A DNA stretch of 64,000 nt from assembly GCF_020009625.1 (NCBI RefSeq), contig NZ_JAIHLP010000002.1, positions 2,976,001 to 3,040,000 of the forward strand. Reading direction: 5' to 3'. This document shows positions 24,801 to 33,738 of the stretch, piece after piece; positions within the stretch are counted from its first letter, which is position 1, and every line of letters begins with the position of its first letter. Both the position numbers and the translations under genes were made by a program. Below the pieces are notes generated by a model. The model searched no databases. It was not told the origin of the DNA and saw nothing but the letters and a program-made list of their open reading frames with translations. The DNA is from Leifsonia poae. Its GTDB lineage: Bacteria; Actinomycetota; Actinomycetes; Actinomycetales; Microbacteriaceae.

Positions 24801-26385
24801 GGTCCCCTCCTCGATCTCCACCGATCCCGCCGAACTGCCCTACTACGCGCTGAGGTCGCTGTTCAGGATGTTCGCGGGCCTGGCCGCGTCGATCGTGTTC
24901 ACGTTCATCGTGGCGACGGCCGCCGCGCGCATACCCCGGGCCGAGAAGATCATCCTTCCCGCCCTGGACATTCTGCAGTCGGTGCCGATCCTCGGCTTCC
25001 TCTCGGTCACCGTGACCGGGTTCATCGCGCTGTTCCCCGGTTCGGCACTGGGGCTCGAATCCGCCGCCGTGTTCGCGATCTTCACCTCGCAGGTGTGGAA
25101 CATGACGTTCTCCTTCTACTCCTCGCTCACCAGCCAGCCCAAAGACCTCGACGAGGCATCGCGCCTGATGCGGCTGACGAAGTGGCAGCGGTTCTGGAAG
25201 CTCGATGTGCCGTCGGGGATGATCCCGCTGGTGTGGAACGGGATGATGAGCTTCGGCGGCGCCTGGTTCTTCCTGGCCGCCTCCGAAGCCATCACGGTCA
25301 ACAATCACAGCTACGCGCTGCCGGGCGTCGGAGCGTATGTGGCCGCCGCCGTGCAGAACGGTCAGCTCGACCGGGTCGGCTACGCGATCATCACGATGGC
25401 GGTGATGGTGCTCGGCGTGAACTTCCTGTTCTGGCGGCCGCTCGTGGCCTGGGCGGAGAAGTTCCGTCAGGAGGACACGGCCGCGACCGACCGCCCCACG
25501 AGCCTCGTGCTCACCGCTCTCAACCGCTCCCTGCTCCCACGCGCGATCGGCCGCGGTCTGCGGCCGATCGGCCGGGCATTCGACACCATCACCCGGCCGT
25601 TCGGGGTCGCCGATCGGCCCCTCTTCGTTCCTGCGTCGCGGCGACGCGTCATGGATGTGCTGGTGACGGTGATCGTCCTCGCCGCGATCCTCTACGGGGC
25701 GTACCGCGCCCTGGACTTCGTCGGCGCCACACTCGGATTCGGTGCGTTCGCTGAGGCGTTCGGCCTCGGCGCGGTGACGATGCTGCGGGTCGTGGTCATC
25801 CTCATCGTCTCGACGGTGATCTGGGTGCCGGTGGGGGTGTGGATCGGGATGAATCCCCGGATCAGCCGCCTGGCGCAGCCGATCGTGCAACTGCTGGCGA
25901 GCTTTCCGGCGAACTTCCTCTTCCCGTTCGCGATCGCGTTCTTCGTCGCATCCGGCATCTCGCTCGACGTGGGCGGGGTGCTGCTGATGGCGCTCGGCTC
26001 CCAGTGGTACATCCTCTTCAACGTCATCGCCGGCGCCAGCGCCATCCCCACCGACCTGCGGCAAGCGCTGGACAGTTTCGGTGTCGGCCGGGTGCAGCGC
26101 TGGCGTCGGTTGATCCTCCCGGCGATCTTCCCCGCCTACGTCACGGGCGGGATCACCGCCGCCGGCGGCGCCTGGAACGCGTCGATCGTCGCCGAGGTCG
26201 TCACATACAACCACCACACGTACACGGCCACCGGCCTCGGGTCCTACATCGCGGCGGCGACCCAGCACGGTGATATGGCGCGCGTCCTCGTGGGCGTCAT
26301 CGTCATGTCGGTCTTCGTCGTCGGCCTGAACAGGCTGTTCTGGCGGCGGCTCTACCGCGTGGCCGAGAAACGCTTCACCCTGTAA
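24649..26385 (+). CDS. ABC transporter permease, tandem-fused (anion-type)
   Basis: A 578-residue membrane protein made of two binding-protein-dependent permease domains (about 60-265 and 345-570), each with five to six helices and an EAA-type loop (LDEASRLMRLTKWQRFWKLD near 175; LRQALDSFGVGRVQRWRRL near 475). Duplicated permeases of this type have been annotated as anion or nitrate/sulfonate transporters. Here the gene is led by an M-box, which points instead to Mg2+ or another divalent cation, or a process tied to it. The start ATG has its own GGAGG site. No substrate-binding protein gene is nearby. Confidence 0.82.
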   Translation: MPLLRTVPGAGTLRRVRLRWVDLAVAVAVIVLLYLVLEAGAGATAPLRLAEVPSSISTDPAELPYYALRSLFRMFAGLAASIVFTFIVATAAARIPRAEKIILPALDILQSVPILGFLSVTVTGFIALFPGSALGLESAAVFAIFTSQVWNMTFSFYSSLTSQPKDLDEASRLMRLTKWQRFWKLDVPSGMIPLVWNGMMSFGGAWFFLAASEAITVNNHSYALPGVGAYVAAAVQNGQLDRVGYAIITMAVMVLGVNFLFWRPLVAWAEKFRQEDTAATDRPTSLVLTALNRSLLPRAIGRGLRPIGRAFDTITRPFGVADRPLFVPASRRRVMDVLVTVIVLAAILYGAYRALDFVGATLGFGAFAEAFGLGAVTMLRVVVILIVSTVIWVPVGVWIGMNPRISRLAQPIVQLLASFPANFLFPFAIAFFVASGISLDVGGVLLMALGSQWYILFNVIAGASAIPTDLRQALDSFGVGRVQRWRRLILPAIFPAYVTGGITAAGGAWNASIVAEVVTYNHHTYTATGLGSYIAAATQHGDMARVLVGVIVMSVFVVGLNRLFWRRLYRVAEKRFTL

Positions 26386-26399
26386 GGAGGCACCGAGAA

Positions 26400-27716
26400 A
26401 TGACCGAAGTACTCATCGATGTCAGCGAGGTCGACAAGTCGTTCGCCACCGACGGCGGCGAGAAGGCGGTGCTCTCCGGCATCAGCCTGACCATCCGCGA
26501 CGGGGAGATCGTCGCCCTTCTCGGCCGCTCCGGGTCGGGCAAGAGCACACTCGTCCGCTGCATCGCCGGACTCATCGCACCCACCTCGGGCAGCGTCACC
26601 TTCCGAGGGGTCCCGCTGAACGGCGCGAATCCGGGAACCGCGCTGGTCTTCCAGTCGTTCGCTCTGCTCCCGTGGCTGACCGTGCTCGAGAACGTCGAAC
26701 TCGGCCTCGAGGCGAAGGGCGTCGCCCCCGCACTCCGCCGCGAGCGCGCGCTCCAGGCGATCGACGTGATCGGCCTCGACGGGTTCGAGTCCGCGTACCC
26801 GAAAGAGCTGTCGGGCGGGATGCGGCAGCGCGTCGGCTTCGCCCGCGCGCTCGTCGTCGAACCCGATGTGCTCCTGATGGACGAGCCGTTCTCCGCCCTC
26901 GATGTGCTCACCAGCGAGAACCTGCGATCGGAGCTCGTGCGGATGTGGAGCGACGGCTCTATGCCCACCCGAACGGCCCTGATCGTCACGCACAACATCG
27001 AAGAGGCGATTCAGCTCGCCGACCGGGTGATCGTCCTGGACTCGAACCCGGGCCGCATCAAAGCCGAGCTCGTGGTCGATCTCGCGCAGCCCCGCGACCG
27101 CCGGAGCCCCGAATTCGAGGCCCTCGTCGATCGGGTGTACAGCATCCTCACCGGTCAGAAGGCGGAACCCCGTGCCGGTGGCGCAGCCGCACCGTCGGCC
27201 CCCGGCGCCGCCGAGCCCGGCCTCGACGTTCCGCTTCCCGCCGCCAGCACCGGCTCCCTCGGCGGTCTGGTCGACCTTCTCGCCTCCCACGGCGGAAGCG
27301 AGAGCCTGGCCGAGATCGCCGACGAACTGCGTTATGAGATCGACGACCTGCTCCCGGTCGTCGATGCGGCCCAATTGCTGAAACTGGCCCGACCGCAGGG
27401 TACGGAGCTGCGCATCACGGAGCAGGGCCGCCGCTACGCCGCCGCCGACCCGCTCCGCGCCAAAGAACAGTTCGCCACGCTCGCGACCGAGGCCGCGCCC
27501 CTCGTGAGGCGGATCGTGCGCGACCTCCGGCACAGCGCATCCGAGGCGATCCGCGCCGACGACGTGCTCGCCGAGCTCAAGACGTTCTATGGCGACGACG
27601 ATGCGCAGCGGCAGCTCGACACCGCCATCGACTGGGGGCGGTACGGCGAGCTCTTCGAGTTCGACGCCGACACCGACCGGCTCCTGCTGCCCACCCACCC
27701 GGACGCTCAGCAGTAG
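26400..27716 (+). CDS. ABC transporter ATPase with C-terminal AAA-associated domain
   Basis: A 438-residue ATPase partner of the fused permease, 14 bases downstream. The N-terminal ABC domain has Walker A (GRSGSGKST), Q-loop (VFQSFALLPW), signature (LSGGMRQR) and Walker B (VLLMDEP). After a Pro/Ala linker (about 255-285), a helical domain (about 290-438) resembles the AAA_assoc_C extension seen in ATPases paired with such permeases. The ABC domain resembles the nitrate/taurine/bicarbonate group. The extension may sense substrate or protein partners. Confidence 0.85.
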   Translation: MTEVLIDVSEVDKSFATDGGEKAVLSGISLTIRDGEIVALLGRSGSGKSTLVRCIAGLIAPTSGSVTFRGVPLNGANPGTALVFQSFALLPWLTVLENVELGLEAKGVAPALRRERALQAIDVIGLDGFESAYPKELSGGMRQRVGFARALVVEPDVLLMDEPFSALDVLTSENLRSELVRMWSDGSMPTRTALIVTHNIEEAIQLADRVIVLDSNPGRIKAELVVDLAQPRDRRSPEFEALVDRVYSILTGQKAEPRAGGAAAPSAPGAAEPGLDVPLPAASTGSLGGLVDLLASHGGSESLAEIADELRYEIDDLLPVVDAAQLLKLARPQGTELRITEQGRRYAAADPLRAKEQFATLATEAAPLVRRIVRDLRHSASEAIRADDVLAELKTFYGDDDAQRQLDTAIDWGRYGELFEFDADTDRLLLPTHPDAQQ

Positions 27717-27792
27717 GGCGCCGGCTCACTGCCCTGGTTGCCGCGGCGGGTCGTAGATAGTTAGTATTACTTATGAGTCGTGCCGACGCCTC

Positions 27793-27810
27793 CCCGATCC
27801 CGATCCCGAT
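27793..27810. repeat. Three CCCGAT hexamers in a 5' leader
   Basis: Three perfect head-to-tail CCCGAT units lie between an AT-rich promoter-like stretch (about 27758-27772) and the ribosome site of the PEBP-like gene. They could vary in number. Confidence 0.6.
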
Positions 27811-27836
27811 CCCGCTTCCGGAAAGGATGCGACCCC

Positions 27837-28400
27837 ATGCCCAACCCTCTCGGCCTTGCGCTCCGCTCCCGCCGCGTCGGCCAGGACGCCCTGCTCTGGG
27901 CGCAGGCACCGTTCGCTGCGCCCGAGACATTCACGTTGACGAGCCCGGCCTTCGCGCACGGCGACCCCATTCCGGTCCGCCATCGCGGACACCTGTTCGC
28001 CGCCAACATCTCGCCCGCGCTCGTCTGGACGGAACCGCCGTCGACGGCCCGGGAGCTCGTGCTCATCGTGCAAGACCCGGATGTACCGCTCGGGAGGCCG
28101 GCCGTGCATGCGCTCGCGGTCGGCATCGACCCGAGCGCGGGCGGTCTGCCCGAGAATGCCCTCGTTCATCCGAGTCCACTGCCCGGCATCCGGCAGGGGA
28201 GGGGTGCGCTCGGTAGACGGGGTTGGGCCGGCCCCCTGCCGCTGCGGTCGCACGGCCCCCATTCCTATGTCTTCCAGCTCTTCGCGCTCGACCGGTCCCT
28301 CGACCTCCCCGCCACGTTCTCGCTCGACCACGTGGTCACGGCCATGATCGGGCACACCGTCGCCCGGGCGCGCCTCGACGGCACCTACGAGATCCGGTAG
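27837..28400 (+). CDS. YbhB/YbcL (PEBP) family protein
   Basis: A 187-residue member of the phosphatidylethanolamine-binding protein / Raf-kinase-inhibitor-like family. The family's DPDxP motif is present (QDPDVPLG, about residues 80-87), as is the GPHSYVFQLFALD ligand-pocket strand (about 140-152). Bacterial members are cytosolic or periplasmic with no settled role. ATG at 27837 is chosen because AAAGGA precedes it and upstream codons fall in the hexamer repeat. Confidence 0.8.
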   Translation: MPNPLGLALRSRRVGQDALLWAQAPFAAPETFTLTSPAFAHGDPIPVRHRGHLFAANISPALVWTEPPSTARELVLIVQDPDVPLGRPAVHALAVGIDPSAGGLPENALVHPSPLPGIRQGRGALGRRGWAGPLPLRSHGPHSYVFQLFALDRSLDLPATFSLDHVVTAMIGHTVARARLDGTYEIR

Positions 28401-28508
28401 CCCTATACGCGCTGTCGAGCAGATGCCTCGGCGTTGTACGGCGCGTATAGTCCGGGTCGGGGCGGGCGGCCATACGATCGCCTGAAGACCTCCGACGAAG
28501 GACAGACA

Positions 28509-29867
28509 ATGGGCAGCATCGAACGAGACGTGGTCATCGTGGGCGCGGGCGCCTCGGGCCTGACCGCCGCCACCGAACTCACGAAGGCCGGGCTCACCGT
28601 GGCCGTTCTCGAGGCGCGAGACAGGGTCGGCGGCCGACTCTGGACCGATGACATCGAAGGCGCCACGCTGGAGATCGGCGGCCAATGGGTGTCGCCCGAC
28701 CAGGATGCCCTCATCGACACGCTCGCCGAGCTCGGGCTCGAGACCTATGAGCGCTACCGCGACGGGCTGAACGTCTACATCGGCCCGAGCGGCGAACGGC
28801 GCACCTTCGAGGGCGAGATCTTCCCGGTTCCTGCCCGCACCGAGCACGAGATCGTCACACTCATCGAGAAGCTGGATGCGCTGGTGGCCGAGATCGACCC
28901 CGATCGTCCGTGGGAGCATCCCCGGGCCAAGGAGCTCGACGAGATCTCGTTCCGTCGCTGGTTGGAGACCCAGACGGACGACCAGGAGGCGCGGCACAAC
29001 ATCGGCATGTTCATCGCGGGCGCCATGCTCACGAAGCCGGCGCACGCGTTCTCGGCGCTGCAGGCGCTGCTCATGGCGGCGTCGGCGGGCAGCTTCTCGC
29101 ACCTCGTCGACGCCGACTTCATCCTCGACAAGCGGGTTAAGGGCGGTCTCCAGCAGGTTCCGCTGCTGCTGGCCGACCGTCTCGGCGACGACGTCCACCT
29201 CAGTGCGCCAGTGCGCACTCTGCGCTGGGACGACAACGGCGTCACGGCGATCGCCGACGGCGTCGAGGTGCGGGCGCGATTCGCCGTTCTCGCGCTGCCG
29301 CCCATCCTGATCAGCCGGATCGCCTACGACCCGCCGCTGCCGCGCCGCCAGCAGCAGATGCACCAGCACCTCTCGATGGGCTTCGTGATCAAGGTTCACG
29401 CGGTCTATGAGACGCCGTTCTGGCGGGAGGCCGGCTACTCGGGCACTGCTTTCAGCCCGTATGAACTGGTGCACGAGGCCTACGACAACAGCTACGACGG
29501 CGACCCGCGCGGCACGCTCGTCGGGTTCGTCTCCGACGAGGCGGCGGATGCGGTGTTCCGGCTCTCGCCCGAGGAGCGCAAGAAGCGCATCCTCGAGTCG
29601 CTGTCGCACTACTACGGCGACGGTGCCCTGACCCCGACCGTGTACTACGAGAGCGATTGGGGCAGCGAGGAGTGGACTCGCGGCGCGTACGCGGCGAGCT
29701 TCGACATGGGCGGGCTGGCCCGCTATGGCGGCGACCTGCGGGCGCCGGTCGGACCGATCCACTTCTCGTGCAGCGATATGGCGGGCAAGGGGTATCAGCA
29801 CGTCGACGGCGCGATCCGCGTCGGACGTGAGACCGCGGCCGCCATCATCGCCGACGCGCGCCGCTGA
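28509..29867 (+). CDS. Flavin monoamine/putrescine oxidase
   Basis: A 452-residue FAD-dependent amine oxidase. The dinucleotide-binding motif VVIVGAGASGLTAA (about 8-21) is followed by EARDRVGGRL and the GGQWVSP segment near residue 58. The C-terminal FAD motif GKGYQHVDGAIRVG is near the end. Family members oxidise putrescine, tyramine or similar amines to aldehydes with H2O2 release. The nearby agmatine deiminase, carbamoylputrescine amidase and 4-aminobutyrate-type aminotransferase genes favour putrescine as substrate (inference). GAAGGA before ATG 28509 sets the start. A terminator follows. Confidence 0.82.
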   Translation: MGSIERDVVIVGAGASGLTAATELTKAGLTVAVLEARDRVGGRLWTDDIEGATLEIGGQWVSPDQDALIDTLAELGLETYERYRDGLNVYIGPSGERRTFEGEIFPVPARTEHEIVTLIEKLDALVAEIDPDRPWEHPRAKELDEISFRRWLETQTDDQEARHNIGMFIAGAMLTKPAHAFSALQALLMAASAGSFSHLVDADFILDKRVKGGLQQVPLLLADRLGDDVHLSAPVRTLRWDDNGVTAIADGVEVRARFAVLALPPILISRIAYDPPLPRRQQQMHQHLSMGFVIKVHAVYETPFWREAGYSGTAFSPYELVHEAYDNSYDGDPRGTLVGFVSDEAADAVFRLSPEERKKRILESLSHYYGDGALTPTVYYESDWGSEEWTRGAYAASFDMGGLARYGGDLRAPVGPIHFSCSDMAGKGYQHVDGAIRVGRETAAAIIADARR

Positions 29868-29884
29868 GGCCGCCACCCAAGACC

Positions 29885-29926
29885 GGGCGCGGCCAGTTCG
29901 TGGCTCGCCGCGCCCTCCCCTTTTTG
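29885..29926 (+). terminator. Rho-independent terminator after the amine oxidase gene
   Basis: A perfect 9-bp GC stem (29885-29893 with 29907-29915) is followed by CCCC and a run of five T. Confidence 0.8.
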
Positions 29927-29954
29927 TTGCGGGTTCCGAATGCAGGCCCGGCCG

Positions 29955-30521
29955 TCAGTGTGAGCGCAGGCCGTCGAGGGTGACCTGCAGGAGCGGTTGC
30001 ACATGCGCGGCGCCGCCGCGGATCGTCGCGACGGAGTGGATCAGGTCGAGCACCTGCTCGACGGTGAGGTCGTCGCGGATCTCGCCGGACTGCTGTGCGG
30101 CGGCGAGGAGCGGGCGGCCGGCGTCGATGACCCGGGCGCGATTGCCGCCGAACACCGGATCGTCGCTGCCGGTGTGCTTGAGCAGCTCGGCGGCGATGTG
30201 CCGCTTGCCGGCGAAGAAGCCGAAGAGCTCGCGCAGCCAGACCAGCAGCGCAGCGCCCGGAGTGCGCCCTTCGACCGCGTCGTCGGCGGCCGCGCAGATC
30301 ACGTCGACCTCCTCGGCGTAGAGGGCCTCGAGGAGTTCACGGCGGCCAGGGAAGTTGCGGTAGAGCGTGGCCATCCCGACGCCGGCGCGCCGCGAGATCT
30401 CCGCCATGGAGATCTCTGCCTCGGCGTCGGCGAAGGCGGGGCGGGCGGCGGCGAGGATCTTCTCGCGATTGCGCGTGGCGTCCGTTCGCCGTGGCGTCTG
30501 GTGGAGGGGGCTCGAGGTCAT
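29955..30521 (-). CDS. TetR family regulator
   Basis: A 188-residue repressor-type protein. The N-terminal helix-turn-helix (about 20-62, with AEISRRAGVGMATLYRNFPGRREL) is typical of TetR, and the remainder is the variable ligand-binding domain. It is divergent from an aldo/keto reductase gene. The 119-bp gap holds two copies of a 15-bp imperfect palindrome, the likely operators for control of both genes. No ribosome site is seen before the ATG. Confidence 0.85.
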   Translation of the reverse strand: MTSSPLHQTPRRTDATRNREKILAAARPAFADAEAEISMAEISRRAGVGMATLYRNFPGRRELLEALYAEEVDVICAAADDAVEGRTPGAALLVWLRELFGFFAGKRHIAAELLKHTGSDDPVFGGNRARVIDAGRPLLAAAQQSGEIRDDLTVEQVLDLIHSVATIRGGAAHVQPLLQVTLDGLRSH

Positions 30522-30534
30522 GGGGAATCCAAGT

Positions 30535-30583
30535 GGACAGGCTATCCGGTTAAAGGTACGGTGAAAGCGGACAGGCTATCCGG
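30535..30583. promoter_or_regulatory. Two direct copies of a 15-bp TetR-type operator
   Basis: GGACAGGCTATCCGG occurs at 30535-30549 and again, identically, at 30569-30583. Each copy is an imperfect palindrome (GGAYAG/CTRTCC half sites). The copies start 34 bp apart between the divergent TetR and aldo/keto reductase genes. Confidence 0.7.
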
Positions 30584-30640
30584 CTTTCGTCTGCTCCGAT
30601 CCTACCCACTCACCGTCACTCGGTGAGGAAAGGAACTCTC

Positions 30641-31678
30641 ATGGAATACCGTCCCCTCGGCCGCACGGGTGTCACCGTCAGCCGGCTCGCCCTCGGCGGA
30701 ATGATGTTCGGCTCGTTCGGCAACTCCGACCACGGCGACGCGATCCGCGTCATCCGCACGGCGCTCGACGCCGGCATCACCCTCATCGACACGGCCGACG
30801 GCTACTCGAACGGCGAATCCGAGGAGATCATCGGCGAGGCGCTCGCGGGCGGCCGACGCGACGACATCGTGCTCGCCGTCAAGTTCGGTGTCTCCTTCGG
30901 CGGCGACCCGAACCACCGCGGCGGATCGCGACGCTGGATCATGCGCGCGATCGACGGGTCGTTGCGGCGGCTCCAGACCGACTACATCGACCTCTACCAA
31001 TTGGGCACACCCGACCCGCACACCGACATCGACGAGACACTCGGCGCCCTGACCGACCTCGTGCGCGCAGGGAAGATCCGCTCCTTCGGCGCCTCCAAAG
31101 TGCCCGCCTCGCAGCTGGTCGAAGCGCAGTGGGTGTCGGAGCGCCGCGGACACGAACGGTTCCGCACCGAGCAGCCGCCCTACTCGATGCTGACCCGGGC
31201 GATCGAATACGACGTGCTCCCCACCGCCGCGCGTCACGGAATGGGTGTCCTGAGTTACAGCCCGCTGGGCGGCGGCTGGCTCTCCGGCAAGTACCGCGCC
31301 GGGCGGACGGTCGCCGAACCGGGGTCGGCGGCCAGGAGGGCGATGTTCGCCGCCGACTACGACGCCGCGAGCCCCGTCAACGCCGCGAAGCTCCAGGCGG
31401 CGGAAGCGCTCGGCGCACTCGCTGACGAGAGCGGTCTCACGCTCGTGCAGCTGGCGACGGCGTTCGTCCTGCGGCATCCGGCGATCACTGCGGCGATCAT
31501 CGGACCGCGGACCATGGAGCACCTTCACGGCTACCTGGCCGCCGACGGCGTGACCCTCACCGACGATGTGCTCGACCGCATCGACGAGATCGTGCGACCC
31601 GGTGACAGTGTCGACGTCTCCGACAACCGCTGGGCGTTCGGCACGAACGCGCTGGAACCTGCTGCGCGGCGCGGCTGA
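30641..31678 (+). CDS. Aldo/keto reductase lacking the catalytic His
   Basis: A 345-residue AKR-fold protein. Asp and Tyr (DTADGYSNG) and Lys (LAVKFG) of the tetrad are present, but the usual LYQxH motif reads LYQLGTPDP, placing Gly at residue 122 where His is expected. Activity may be altered, or the protein may have a different role. ATG 30641 follows GAGGAAAGG; the frame is open from 30623 without a better site. It is probably repressed by the divergent TetR through the paired 15-bp sites. The substrate is unknown. Confidence 0.83.
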   Translation: MEYRPLGRTGVTVSRLALGGMMFGSFGNSDHGDAIRVIRTALDAGITLIDTADGYSNGESEEIIGEALAGGRRDDIVLAVKFGVSFGGDPNHRGGSRRWIMRAIDGSLRRLQTDYIDLYQLGTPDPHTDIDETLGALTDLVRAGKIRSFGASKVPASQLVEAQWVSERRGHERFRTEQPPYSMLTRAIEYDVLPTAARHGMGVLSYSPLGGGWLSGKYRAGRTVAEPGSAARRAMFAADYDAASPVNAAKLQAAEALGALADESGLTLVQLATAFVLRHPAITAAIIGPRTMEHLHGYLAADGVTLTDDVLDRIDEIVRPGDSVDVSDNRWAFGTNALEPAARRG

Positions 31679-31681
31679 TCG

Positions 31682-32701
31682 TCAGGCGGGCTGTTGCTGG
31701 GTGATGCAGTGGATGCCGCCGCCGCGGGCGAACAGGGGGCGCGCATCCACGGTCACGACCCGCCGGCCGGGGTAGACATCGGCCAGGATGCCCGCCGCCT
31801 CGGCGTCGGTCGGATCGCCGAAGCCGCAGGCGATCACGCCGCCGTCGACCAGCAGATGGTTGATGTAGCTGTAATCGGTCCAGCCGTCTTCGTCGCGCAG
31901 GGTGGTCGGGGCTGGAACCTCGACGATCTCGAGGGCGCGGCCCGCGGCATCGGTCGCCGCTTCGAGGGTGGCGCGGAGCTCGCGGGAGACGGCGAAGTCG
32001 GGATGCGACTCGTCGCGCTGGGTGTGCAGCAGCACCACCCCGGGCCGGGCGAACGCGGCGACGATGTCGACATGGCCGCGGGTGCCGAATCGTTCGGAGT
32101 CGCGGGTGAGCCCGCGCGGCAGCCAGATGGTCTTCGTCGCCCCGAGGGTACGCGCGAACTCGGCTTCGATGTCGGCCTTGGTGAGGCTCGGGTTGCGTCC
32201 CGGATCCAATTGCACGGTCTCGGTGGCGAGCACGGTGCCGGCGCCGTCGACATGGATGCCGCCACCCTCGTTGACGAGGGCGCTCGGCACGAGCTCGGCC
32301 CGCGCCAGGTCGGCGACCCACGCGCCCACCTTGCTGTCGTGCTCCCAGCTCGCCCAGTCTTGCGCGCCCCAGCCGTTGAACACCCAGTCCACGGCGCCGA
32401 GAGCACCCGTCTCCGTGGAGCGGACGAAGGTCGGGCCCATGTCGCGCATCCAGGCGTCATCGAGCGGCGCCTCGTGGCATTCGACCGCCGCGGAGAGGTA
32501 GCGCGGCGCGAGGTCGCGGTCGCGGGGGTCGACGACGACCGAGACGGGCTCGAACTCGGTGATCGCATTGGCGACGGCTGCCCACGTCGTGCGGGCCTCC
32601 TCCGCGTCGGCGGGCGTATCGCCGAGGGTGTACCCGCTGCTCGGCCAGGCGAGCCAGGTGCGCTCGTGCGGGGCGCCCTCGTGGGGCATCAGCCAGCTCA
32701 T
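31682..32701 (-). CDS. aguA: Agmatine deiminase
   Basis: A 339-residue member of the peptidylarginine-deiminase-like guanidine-modifying family, expected to convert agmatine to N-carbamoylputrescine plus ammonia in the cytosol. Visible features are WLAWPSS near the start, DDAWMRDMGPTF (about 80-91), NEGGGIHVD, and the C-terminal GGGIHCITQQQ with the presumed nucleophile Cys332. Its ATG overlaps the stop of the upstream amidase gene (ATGA), so the two are translationally coupled. It is convergent with the aldo/keto reductase gene. Confidence 0.9.
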   Translation of the reverse strand: MSWLMPHEGAPHERTWLAWPSSGYTLGDTPADAEEARTTWAAVANAITEFEPVSVVVDPRDRDLAPRYLSAAVECHEAPLDDAWMRDMGPTFVRSTETGALGAVDWVFNGWGAQDWASWEHDSKVGAWVADLARAELVPSALVNEGGGIHVDGAGTVLATETVQLDPGRNPSLTKADIEAEFARTLGATKTIWLPRGLTRDSERFGTRGHVDIVAAFARPGVVLLHTQRDESHPDFAVSRELRATLEAATDAAGRALEIVEVPAPTTLRDEDGWTDYSYINHLLVDGGVIACGFGDPTDAEAAGILADVYPGRRVVTVDARPLFARGGGIHCITQQQPA

Positions 32702-33663
32702 CGGTTCGCCTCCAGAAGGCCGTAAGTGTCGGGGCGGCGTGTCGACAGGAACGGGAACAGGGTGAGCCAGTCTTCGCGCTGCGGCAGATCGAGATCGACG
32801 ACGAGCACGGCCTGTTCATCGCGCGGGGCTTCGGCCAGGATGCGGCCGTACGGGTCGCTCACGAATGACGAACCGTAGAACGTGTTGCCGGCGGTGCCGT
32901 CGGGGCGGGTCTCGGTGCCGGTGCGGTTGGGCACGACCATGAAGGTGCCGTTCGCGACACCGTTGCCGACGATCACCTGGCGCCAGAGCGGCTGGGTGTC
33001 GAACGCCGGATGGTCGGGCTCCGAGCCGATCGCCGTCGGGTACACCAGCACGTTCGCGTTCTGCAGGCTGTAGGCCCGGGCGACCTCGGGGAACCACTCG
33101 TCCCAGCAGGTGGGCAGCCCCAGCCGCACGCCGGGCAGGCCCGCGAGCTCGTGCACCGGGTAAGGGTGGTCGGCCGGTCCGGCCCGGAAGTACTGGTCTT
33201 CGTAGTAGCCGGCGGTCACCGGGATGTGGAGCTTGTGCGTCACGGCGACGATCTCGCCCGCGGGGGAGACGACGATCGCGGTGTTGAGCCCCCGGCCGTC
33301 GGTGTCTCCGGTGCGCTGGTAGAGGGAGGCGTGCACGAAGACCCCGGTCGCCGCGGCGGTCTCGGCCGCCCAGCGTCGGGTCGGGCCGGATTCGAGGTCT
33401 TCGGCGAGCTCGTCGGCGCGGCCGCTCGGCAGTGTGTCGGCCGGATAGCGGGAGAGGGTCAGTTCGGGCAGGAACACGATGTGGGCGCCCTCGGATGCGG
33501 CCGTGGCGACGGCCGCGCCGAGGTCGGCGCGCAGGGTGTCGGCATCGGCCTGCCAGGCGTGCTGCACGAGGCCGATGCGCAGCGGGGCCGCGTCATCGCG
33601 GCTGCCGGGAACGCGGGCGGGGGAGGCGGGCGGAGTGGTCGCTCGCACGAGTGTGAAGGTCAT
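32698..33663 (-). CDS. aguB: N-carbamoylputrescine amidase (nitrilase family)
   Basis: A 321-residue carbon-nitrogen hydrolase. The Glu-Lys-Cys triad is clear: E67 in FLPEL, K144 in THKLHIP and C186 in TCWDEW. Coupling to the downstream agmatine deiminase gene supports N-carbamoylputrescine as substrate, giving putrescine, CO2 and ammonia. The first 25 residues are poorly conserved, so a shorter start is possible. The promoter region contains a 7-bp-arm palindrome shared with the divergent TetR gene, implying repression by it and probable induction by agmatine or a related compound. Confidence 0.88.
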   Translation of the reverse strand: MTFTLVRATTPPASPARVPGSRDDAAPLRIGLVQHAWQADADTLRADLGAAVATAASEGAHIVFLPELTLSRYPADTLPSGRADELAEDLESGPTRRWAAETAAATGVFVHASLYQRTGDTDGRGLNTAIVVSPAGEIVAVTHKLHIPVTAGYYEDQYFRAGPADHPYPVHELAGLPGVRLGLPTCWDEWFPEVARAYSLQNANVLVYPTAIGSEPDHPAFDTQPLWRQVIVGNGVANGTFMVVPNRTGTETRPDGTAGNTFYGSSFVSDPYGRILAEAPRDEQAVLVVDLDLPQREDWLTLFPFLSTRRPDTYGLLEANR

Positions 33664-33681
33664 TTTTCCATCCGAGTGCTA

Positions 33682-33705
33682 AAACGAATAGTGTTCGTTT
33701 ATTAT
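33682..33705. promoter_or_regulatory. Operator and -10 between the agu genes and divergent TetR
   Basis: A perfect inverted repeat (AAACGAA, five-base spacer, TTCGTTT; 33682-33700) runs into a TATTAT -10 box (33700-33705) for the TetR gene. The repressor site thus covers the spacer of the promoter, a standard autorepression layout. Confidence 0.72.
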
Positions 33706-33738
33706 GCACAGAACGGACCGTGAACGGAAGAGGAGCGC

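Noticed and set aside
24466..26268. A 600-codon open frame on the minus strand
   Set aside because: It lies antisense to the ABC permease, is dominated by R, H, D, E and G as expected for the reverse of a high-GC gene, and has no ribosome site or family motifs.
27771..29876. A 701-codon minus-strand frame
   Set aside because: Shadow of the PEBP-like and amine oxidase genes, which carry clear family motifs on the other strand.
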